This document shows, piece after piece, positions 8,616 to 15,804 of a stretch of DNA of 15,804 nucleotides; within the stretch, counting starts at the first letter, position 1; each line of letters begins with the position of its first letter. The notes beneath the pieces were generated by a model, which had not been told where the DNA came from, searched no databases, and saw only the letters and a list, made by a program, of their open reading frames with translations. The DNA is from Smittium culicis (Eukaryota; Kickxellomycota; Harpellomycetes; Harpellales; Legeriomycetaceae). Made by a program: the position numbers and the translations under genes. The stretch lies in NCBI GenBank assembly GCA_001970855.1, contig LSSN01002056.1, positions 1 through 15,804 on the forward strand, written 5' to 3'.

Positions 8616-11487
8616 TTAAAAGCCATAATCAGGCTCTGCGTCTCCCGGAGCATCTAAATCAACATATGACCTGACAGACCTTGGATCTTGTCTAAAGCTA
8701 ATATTAAATAGGAATAAAATGTTAAAGTTATATAAAGTAATTATTTTTATAAGCATTAAACTAATTATAGATTAGGCTAATAGTAAATTATAGGTATTTA
8801 ATCCTTACACTGGAGGCATTTGAGGTTGAGGAGCTGGTCCACCGGAAATCATAGGGTTTACCATTCCATTATGGCCAATATTATTGTTCATAGGATTTTG
8901 ATTCAAGTTTAGATTGCCATGCATAGGATTGTGTACCATTGGACGCGGCCAGCCCATCATTTGAGGGTTCATGTAAGGCATTTGGCCACCATGGAAATTT
9001 TGATTATGCCCATGCATAGCACCGCCCATATGATTAGGGCTCATATTAAAGTTGTTAACATATGGAGCTACTGGCATCATCATTGGTCCATTAGATCGGT
9101 TTCCTGGGCTTCCTCCTACCATCATTTGATATGGGTACATCATTCCAGGGAAAACACCTTGGTTCTGTTGGAACTGGTTTGCACCAATTTTGTTGTATGA
9201 CTGGTAATTGCCGTTAAAAGAATAGTTTTGATTTCCAGACATTTGGTTAAAGTTATGATTGTTAGCATTGTTTGTTATTTGCCCAGCTCCGAGCGAAAGA
9301 TAATTTGGTGCATCAAGAACAAAGTTGTTGAAAAAATCTATCTCAGATATCAATGCATTGTCAACTAGGCTCATGTGTTTATTAATTATGTGTCTTCGAA
9401 TAAAAGTGTCTCCTTTGAACAATTTTTCGCAAACCATACAGCGAAAACGACCTTTGTCCTTTGGCCTTATAAGCTCTTTAAAGTGTTCTATGCTAGAGTC
9501 TTCATACAACTTACCGCCTTGCTTGTTAATATCATAAATAGTTGGCTTTTCAATAATAGCTTTATTTTTAGTGTCGCTAGACTTCATCCAGTTACTTCCA
9601 GAATTATAGGGGGTGGAGTTATTTCTGGGTACCCGTCTAAGATGAAGCTTTGGACATTTACGCGAAAAATCTTCTATGTTATCTGAAACAGAAGCGCAAT
9701 AATAACAATAAAAGTGAACATTTCTTAAATATTCGATTGATATGTCCAATTCTTTAGTAGCTATTAGGAGTTCTAATTCTGAGAGCTCCTCTTTTTCAGA
9801 ATCATTTTTATCAGTAGCCAAATCATTATTTTTAGGTGAATCTTCAGGATTTTTATCACCAGATTCTAAAGTATCGTCTACTTTTTCATCGTTTTTAATG
9901 GCCTCTGAGTCGCTTGGTGGGTTTTCAATTGCTTCAATATCTTTGATAGAGTCGTCTACCAAGTTTTTTTCAAGGGATGATTCATTATTCATAACCGAGG
10001 CCTTATTATCGTTGTTTTTTGCCTCATAATCAGCTTTAATTTTAATAGACAGTTCTTCCATCTTTTTTTTAATATACTCAGCACCCGCAAAAAGTGGGTC
10101 ATTAGTACGTGAATCAAATTCTGCAACTGCTTTCTGAATATTAATAAGATCGTTTTTTATTCTTGAAGGGGTGCTGGCAGCTTCAGGAGTGAACCGGTTT
10201 TGAGAAGAAAAGCTTGATGAATGAATAGTAAAATGGAATTGGAACTCATCAACTTTGAACTCTTTCAGTTTTTCTAGAGCATCATTTAAATCTGTTCCGC
10301 TTTTAAACTTAATCCAGCCAAATCTGTGAAAATTTTTATTTGCATTTGGTTCTGAAAAAGATAAATATTCAAATCCCTCTATTTTTTTGAATTCATCTTC
10401 TAAGGTAGAACGAGATACACTAGGTGGTACGGTTCTAATAAATAAAGTACATGATTCTTCGGCAGCTTGATCTTCCTCCTCCATAGCATCCTCATTTTCG
10501 GATTTTTTATCTTTCATTTCTGTATCAGTATCATACTTTGAAGCTATATTTTAATGATGTAAAAAAAGTAAGTCTTAAAGAAAAGATATATAAGGTAAGA
10601 AAATGTATACATTCAGAAAGGTTATTTAAGCATAAATCGTCAAGTTTCCCCGACTCAAGTTTTTCAATGAACTTTGTATACAACGACTTTTTAAACTCAG
10701 TTCGGTTTTTTTCTCGCTCCAATTTAAATTCAGTTTTATATTTTTCAATAAACCAGTCTTCATCTTTATGCACAGCAAAGAACATCTCAAATAGTTTTCG
10801 AAGAGCTAAACGACGATATTCTTCATACTTAGCATGAAGTTCATCTTGCTCAAGTGGCTCTTCATCTTTGAGGCTTTTTTTCCATTCACAGTAATATTTA
10901 AATGAGACAACCAAATCAAAGGAAGTAGGATCAGCTAGCTTTTCTTTGTAATTTTTATTATCTCCGTAATTTCTATTATCCCTGCGTCTACTTCCTCTAT
11001 AAGAATCACCATCTCTGCAAAAAATTTGTTTAAATTTTAGTATAGTCTACGAACGTTTATATATAATTTTATTAAAGGCGAAGGTTACCTTGAGTTATAG
11101 TCCCTTTGAGCATTATATCGAGGATTGCTATCACTGTACATTCCTCGTTTATTTCTATTAGTATATGAAGAAGAGGAGTGTGAGGGCGTGTTTCTATCGC
11201 TGTATCTATTTGATCTCGAGTGAGGAGATCTTGAACGACTTCTATTGTATTCTGGTTCTATTTTTAGTTCAAATAATTAGATATAAGATTATTTTATAGA
11301 TATGAATAAATAAAATACCGGTAGGAGATCTGTCACGCTTATCTCTTCCAAATCTGTCTAATTCTCTTCCACTGAATCTACCAGGGCTTTCACGTTCGCG
11401 ACTGAACTTCTGCCTTCGAAATTCGAATGATTCATCATCAGAGTTAAAATCGTTGATGGATCTGGGGTTTTCCTCAGTGTATGACAT
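8616..11487 (-). CDS. SRRT: Ars2 / SERRATE RNA effector protein, 5 exons
   Basis: Minus-strand exons 11487-11319, 11257-11089, 11014-10611, 10543-8809 and 8697-8616 join in frame to 852 aa (human ARS2 876). Ars2 is a nuclear scaffold that links the cap-binding complex to RNA processing, export or decay. In order: an Arg/Ser-rich N-terminus with RSRSRSPHSRS in exon 2; the SERRATE/Ars2 N-terminal domain (about 140-250) with LFEMFFAVHKDEDWF; an RRM-like domain (278-357, CTLFIRTVPPSVSR...FGWIKF); a charged linker; YLRNVHFYCYYC...CPKLH (519-548); a C2H2 finger Cys616, Cys619, His632, His637 followed by FFNNFVLDAPNYL; an Asn/Met/Gly/Gln-rich tail (about 670-826); and a last exon ending SYVDLDAPGDAEPDYGF. 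The in-frame stop at 8805-8807 is intronic because GTAAGG at 8808 is a good donor. The start is the first ATG of exon 1 and gives the expected RS-rich head. Convergent with NDUFAF6. Confidence 0.95.
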
Positions 11488-12086
11488 TTTGTTAAATATC
11501 CTAGCAAAAATTAATTATACGATAAGAAAATAACATAATGTAAAGAATATAATATTATTAAATATTGACAAATCTAGCCTAAAAATGAATACCTTCAATA
11601 TTAATAACAATAGTAATATTATTAGCTAGATTTATGGTTCTTCGACTTTAATGTAACTAAGTAATGAAAAAAGGAAATTTTTAGAACCGAAATAGAGCTA
11701 GATGAAGATGAAAGAATAAGATATTCCAGATGATATATGAAGACGTAAGTAGGTATGTAATTTAAAACTTCAAATTGTAATAGTAGCGAAAAAGTCGTAC
11801 ATCTGAGTATAATTACCAGTAAATATTGCAGTTTGAAAGAAATATGTAAAAGAAAATGAGGATAGAGTCAAAACAATATATATGAGGATATAGAGGGGAG
11901 ATGAGAGTATGAGAAAATCATGATGAGGAGAGCGTGTAGAGTGCACGTAAAAAGGTGATAATTTTAGAGAAATTATTTATATAGATAAAAGCTTACCAAT
12001 TTAAAACAGAAAGAAAGAGCAAATTTATCTAATAATCATCAAAACAATAAATATATAAATACTCAAACTGCTTAGCAAAAAAAAAC
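11488..12086 (-). promoter_or_regulatory. Upstream region of Ars2, pyrimidine-rich on the coding strand
   Basis: No sustained frame is seen on either strand. From about 11640 to 11960, and most strongly 11850-11945, the plus strand is rich in A and G (repeated GATGAG, GAGGATA-type words), so the Ars2 sense strand is CT-rich. CT-rich tracts are common in fungal promoters. The rest is ordinary AT-rich sequence. No precise transcription start is claimed. Confidence 0.4.
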
Positions 12087-12436
12087 CTAACAAATCTCTG
12101 CGACTTTTCGCAATCCACGCTCCAATTGGCTATTCTTCTCCTTTGTCGTGATCAGTTCCTCCCTCCGCATATTAAAATATACTTGTCCAATCACGTCTAT
12201 ACGAATAATCCGCGTCCTATCGTATTTATGTTACTCTCATATCTTGGCTATACCATATCCAACCATTTCTCAATTTCAAGTTTCAGGTTTAAATTGGCAT
12301 TCCTCTCTTGGGCCAATTGACTGATTGATTCCTGCTCAGCGATACGCTTTGAGGAATATAAGAAACCAAAACACCTTTTTTTTCAAACATGCACATTATC
12401 GATTTCGATCATAGTAATAAAAACGCGCGCCTTTTT
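12087..12436 (-). other. Unidentified coiled-coil-like exon candidates
   Basis: Three minus-strand open pieces look coding. 12436-12386 reads ARVFITMIEIDNVHV. 12382-12248 contains KRIAEQESISQLAQERNANL then NLKLEIEKWLDM. 12230-12087 contains YDRTRIIRIDVIGQVYF, then MRREELITTKEKNSQLERG and LRKVAEIC before TAG. GC content is higher than the surroundings and residues are charged with Leu spacing, suggesting a coiled coil. A reading with two very short introns (12388-12332, 57 nt; 12263-12217, 47 nt) keeps one frame across all three pieces, but both donors (GTTTGA, GTTGGA) are weak. The alternative is a pseudogene with stops. The plus-strand frame at 12126-12320 is taken as its shadow. No family is recognised. 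Confidence 0.35.
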
Positions 12437-12733
12437 TCAGTTACACGCTTATTATGAAAATATATTTCCCTTTAAAGGAGGACAAATACCAATTTTGAAA
12501 TATATAAAACTCATATGAATTTTTTTTTTTTTACTTCTTATATAAATAATCTTTTTAAACATTGAATTTCAACTCATCTTTTCCCAAAATTTAAAGATTA
12601 TACCTTCTCACAAGTATGAAACATTACCATCTCACAACTCTATGCTATATATTATGGATAAATAAAATTTTTACACTCTGTTTTTATCGCTTGTTAACTT
12701 ACACAAGCTAGAAGCTATAAATAAAATTCTTAA

Positions 12734-12895
12734 TTACATGATTTTTTGAATCAAATTTGTTATGCACTTAGTTGATTTATTGAATACTGGTTGTAATTCT
12801 TGCGGTTCGATTATAGTGAATGTTGATGTTATTTTTTTCTTCTGTTTATTGGAGTGGCTCAAATTGCGCTTTAAACTTAATTGGTTTTTAAACAT
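12734..12895 (-). CDS. Small unidentified ORF, possible first exon
   Basis: From ATG at 12895 a 53-residue frame runs to TAA 12736-12734: MFKNQLSLKRNLSHSNKQKK, then KITSTFTIIEPQELQPVFNK and STKCITNLIQKIM. It is basic at the start and more GC-rich than the neighbourhood. A GTAATT near its end (12738) could be a splice donor, which would make it the first exon of the coiled-coil gene candidate at 12087-12436. The plus-strand frame at 12762-12962 is Phe/Leu-rich low-complexity sequence and looks like the shadow. Function unknown. Confidence 0.3.
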   Translation of the reverse strand: MFKNQLSLKRNLSHSNKQKKKITSTFTIIEPQELQPVFNKSTKCITNLIQKIM

Positions 12896-15658
12896 ACCAA
12901 TTTTTTTTTTTTTTACTCACTTAGATATATCCTATACAGAAATCCCAAAAAAATATCTATGAAATCATATCGAGCCATAAACATCATATATGTAATTTTG
13001 TATATATAATGTATAACTTTATAGGCATCTATATTTATCAAATAGACTAAAGGTAATCCAAGTCCAACTTATCCATAATTATTACTTTATACACCACGTT
13101 AATATTCCATATTGCTTTATTAAAATAAAAATAAAAAATTTTAATTTTTAATTTTTATATGAACTTGAAATAACAGCTTACTGTATATTCTCTCAAGAAT
13201 TGGGTAAAAATTTAATTTTAATTTTCTTTGAGCTATAAAGATTCTAAAACCATTCATAGATATTAGATGCAATAACCCATATTATAATAATTTTTAATAA
13301 ATTATACATATCATAAGTTTGAAATAATTATCATTAATCCCAATGCATCCCATTTCCACAGAGAAAATTGAAATTATAAAGCGATAGAAAAAAAATGCAT
13401 TCTTCCATATTACATTATTTAATGTGATTACTATAGTTAATACTAAATTAAAAAAATATTCCATAGGGTCCTTCCTCCCTTTTCATTTTTAGGCTTTTTA
13501 CTATTATCATGGATTTTTTCTATTATAGTTTTTTTTTTTATATTAACTATCTATTTTCTTATCGGCTTCTCCTGATTTTGAAATTATTAAAAAATCTTTT
13601 ATAAACGCCTATATAAATTGATAAAATTATGAATTTAGCTTTATAATAAGAAACTTTATAAAAAACCCCATTTACATTTAACATTAGTAAAAAAGCCATA
13701 AAAATTCTGAAATTGTTTTATTTATCATAATTTGATCAAAATATGGTACTAAATTGCTGTTTTCAAATTTAAATTATTTAAAATCAAAAATTTTGAGCTT
13801 AATATCATATAGTATTCGTGAAAAAAATGCTATCGTGTACGTTTTAAATACAAACGTCTTTAAGGGCTCAAACAAAAATTAAAATAGCGTCAATTTAAGT
13901 GAACAACGGTTAATAATATTGGAAAATTCAATTATCTTGTATATTCAGGTTTTATGACTAGCATAAATTATTACCTTGATGTGTTCTGAATTCACTATAA
14001 AATAATTAGCAAAATAAAATAAGATAAAAAGTGATATATAAAACATTATATAAATTTGATAAATAATGAATATATTTGTACCCAAGTATAACAAGCATAA
14101 AATTCAATCATATTGAGATTCCAAAATTAGTATAAAAATAGCAATAATAAAGAAAATATACCACTAAATTATTTAATCCATTTAAATATTAGATAATCAA
14201 TATTATCAATAAAAAAAATTAAGGGTAATTTACGAAAAAAAATACACGCTATAATGCAACCAGAATGAAATAGTAATAATAATAATTATCCTAATGAACC
14301 AAAATATTCATCCTAGAGAAACATTAAATTAATTTATATATAAATGAAATAGCGATAATTCATATTTTACTTGTTAATTAGCATAGTTAAATACTTTAAG
14401 AAAAATATTTGTGAGAAATATATCTTTAATAAATAGAATTGTAATGAATTAGATGAAACAGATTACATAAAATTACGGATATAAAGAAATGAGTTAGATA
14501 TTATAAAGCTACTCAAATTTAGTATCATTTTACAATAAAATTTAGAAATACACAAAGTTAAAATATTTAACCAAAAAATAAAGATAAATATAATAGAAAT
14601 TTTTTGATTTATAATATTATGTTTGAATAACTATTTGAAATAACTATTAACTTCATCAATTATTGCTTTTTTAGATTTTATATATAGAATATAAATTTTT
14701 TTTAATTTTTAGGCATAAATACCACTTTTAATGATTGAATACTTATTTTGAAGTATAAAAAAGTTTTTTAATATCCTTAAATTAATCACAATCTTACTAA
14801 AAGTTTAGAAGATTGAATTTATCTTGATAATAAACACGATATATGATAAATAGAACATTTTTTTTTCTTTTATTTAGTATAAGATAATCATAAAATATTT
14901 GAAACCCCCAAAATAAATGAAATATAGTTTGAAAGTATATTTATTTAATTTACTCTATTTAAAATAATTAAAAATCAAATATATTTTTATATAGTTGGCT
15001 TGACAAAATTAACATAATAAACAAATATAAATCTGCCTATTATAATCAAATTTTATCTACATTTTTATTTAAATGGCTAATTATAAAAAAGATATTATAA
15101 TAAAAATTTGAATATAGATATATATAAATATGAATATGAAATTATATAATATAATATATTACATTAATTATTCGTAAATTTTTGATTATCAGATAAAATA
15201 ATTTCTAATACATTCTTTGACCCGAGTTTTTGATAATATTAATTTTGAAAAATTTTCACGTTTATTTATAACTTCAACTAATAATAAAAATATATAGTGA
15301 AATTTAAGTATAAATCTTGTGAACTAAAAATCAATGTAAATCAAGATTAAATCTATAAGATGATAATTGTAAAAATAAATATATTGAATTAAAAAAATTA
15401 AAAAAATTATATAAATTATATAAATTTTTATTATAATAAATCAATACAATATTTCTTTAATTTTTTAGGAAAATTCTTGTGCATCATAAAACCAAAACAA
15501 ATTTAAATAAATATTCATATAGAAATAGAAAAACTAAGTAATCGAAAAAATGTGTTTATTATGTATTTATTCAATAAATTTATGGATAATATCAAAAAAG
15601 AATTACAAAATAAATTAAATATGAAATCTACATTAATTATTTTAAGAAATAAACGAGA
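12896..15658. other. AT-rich intergenic desert
   Basis: About 2.8 kb of very AT-rich sequence dense in stops on all frames. I find no gene, tRNA or rRNA. It holds simple repeats only: A/T runs, a (TAA)n-like stretch near 14269-14288, and short A-rich/TATA-rich direct repeats near 15386-15430. A brief GC-richer patch at 13466-13490 (GGGTCCTTCCTCCC) stands out but has no assignable role. Confidence 0.6.
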
Positions 15659-15675
15659 TTTTTTTTTTTTTTTTT
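15659..15675. repeat. Poly-T tract
   Basis: Seventeen consecutive T residues. It lies just downstream of the stop of the partial minus-strand frame at 15687-15803, so on that strand it is an A-run in the presumed 3' UTR. Confidence 0.9.
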
Positions 15676-15686
15676 ATCACGGAATT

Positions 15687-15803
15687 TTATTGGTACGATA
15701 ACAATAATAGAAAATACGCGGTAAATAAACTAAGAAAATAGAAATTCAGTGCAAGGCATACAAAAACTAATATTCTAATACTAATAAATTCCTCTGCCGG
15801 TCT
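15687..15803 (-). CDS. Possible C-terminal end of a membrane protein, partial
   Basis: A minus-strand frame open from the window edge to TAA 15689-15687 encodes 38 residues. It starts RPAEEFISIR and continues as an almost uninterrupted hydrophobic segment (ILVFVCLALNFYFLSLFTAY and FLLLLSYQ) long enough for one transmembrane helix, possibly a hairpin. GC content rises towards the window edge, which suits a gene end. AT-rich spacer can also translate into Leu/Phe-rich strings, so this is tentative. No family can be named from so little. Confidence 0.25.
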   Translation of the reverse strand, partial: RPAEEFISIRILVFVCLALNFYFLSLFTAYFLLLLSYQ

Positions 15804-15804
15804 A

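Noticed and set aside
9375..9686. Plus-strand frames across Ars2 (8919-9200, 9325-9537, 9375-9686, 9742-10029, 10538-10837)
   Set aside because: All are antisense to Ars2 exons with recognised domains.
12126..12320. Plus-strand 64-residue frame
   Set aside because: The opposite strand is richer in charged, coiled-coil-like sequence; this frame is hydrophobic and unpatterned.
12800..12812. GGTTCGATT, resembling a tRNA B box
   Set aside because: No A box at the right distance, no acceptor-stem complementarity and no cloverleaf could be drawn.
13117..13160. A/T-rich imperfect inverted repeat
   Set aside because: Such self-complementarity is expected by chance in A/T-only sequence; no flanking gene or terminator logic.

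Overview
This is a very AT-rich eukaryotic nuclear segment with three well-supported, intron-containing genes. GT-AG introns are short (61 to 229 nt), for example a donor GTAAGT at 3933 and a CTAAC branch-like site at 551. The proteins look fungal: a Vip1/Asp1-type kinase with RHADRTP, an Ars2 with a Cys-rich YLRxVH region, and a complex I assembly factor. I infer an AT-rich, probably early-diverging fungus that keeps respiratory complex I. The lineage is not proven by the sequence.

Layout. 309-4234 (+): bifunctional inositol hexakisphosphate/diphosphoinositol kinase-phosphatase (PPIP5K/Vip1), four exons, 1167 aa. 4235-6773: no intact gene, but a row of plus-strand, protein-like reading-frame fragments broken by stops and frame changes, most likely one or more decayed genes or a retroelement. 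6774-8355 (+): NDUFAF6-like complex I assembly factor, six exons, 317 aa, with a mitochondrial presequence. 8616-11487 (-): Ars2/SERRATE, five exons, 852 aa, convergent with NDUFAF6. 11488-12086: pyrimidine-rich (on the minus strand) upstream region of Ars2. 12087-12895 (-): coding-like, partly coiled-coil exon candidates of an unidentified gene. 12896-15686: AT-rich desert with no recognisable gene. 15687-15803 (-): possible C-terminal end of a membrane protein running off the window.

Functionally the three genes serve different processes: inositol pyrophosphate signalling, mitochondrial complex I assembly, and nuclear cap-linked RNA metabolism. I see no operon-like or cluster logic. The single-ORF view breaks all three genes. 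Joining the exons recovers several conserved ends: the ICAM-containing N-terminus and last 24 residues of Vip1, the presequence and C-terminus of NDUFAF6, and the RS-rich N-terminus and YVDLDAP tail of Ars2. I did not find a new defence, mobile or biosynthetic system. The most open regions are the fragment belt at 4457-6406 and the minus-strand exon candidates at 12087-12895.
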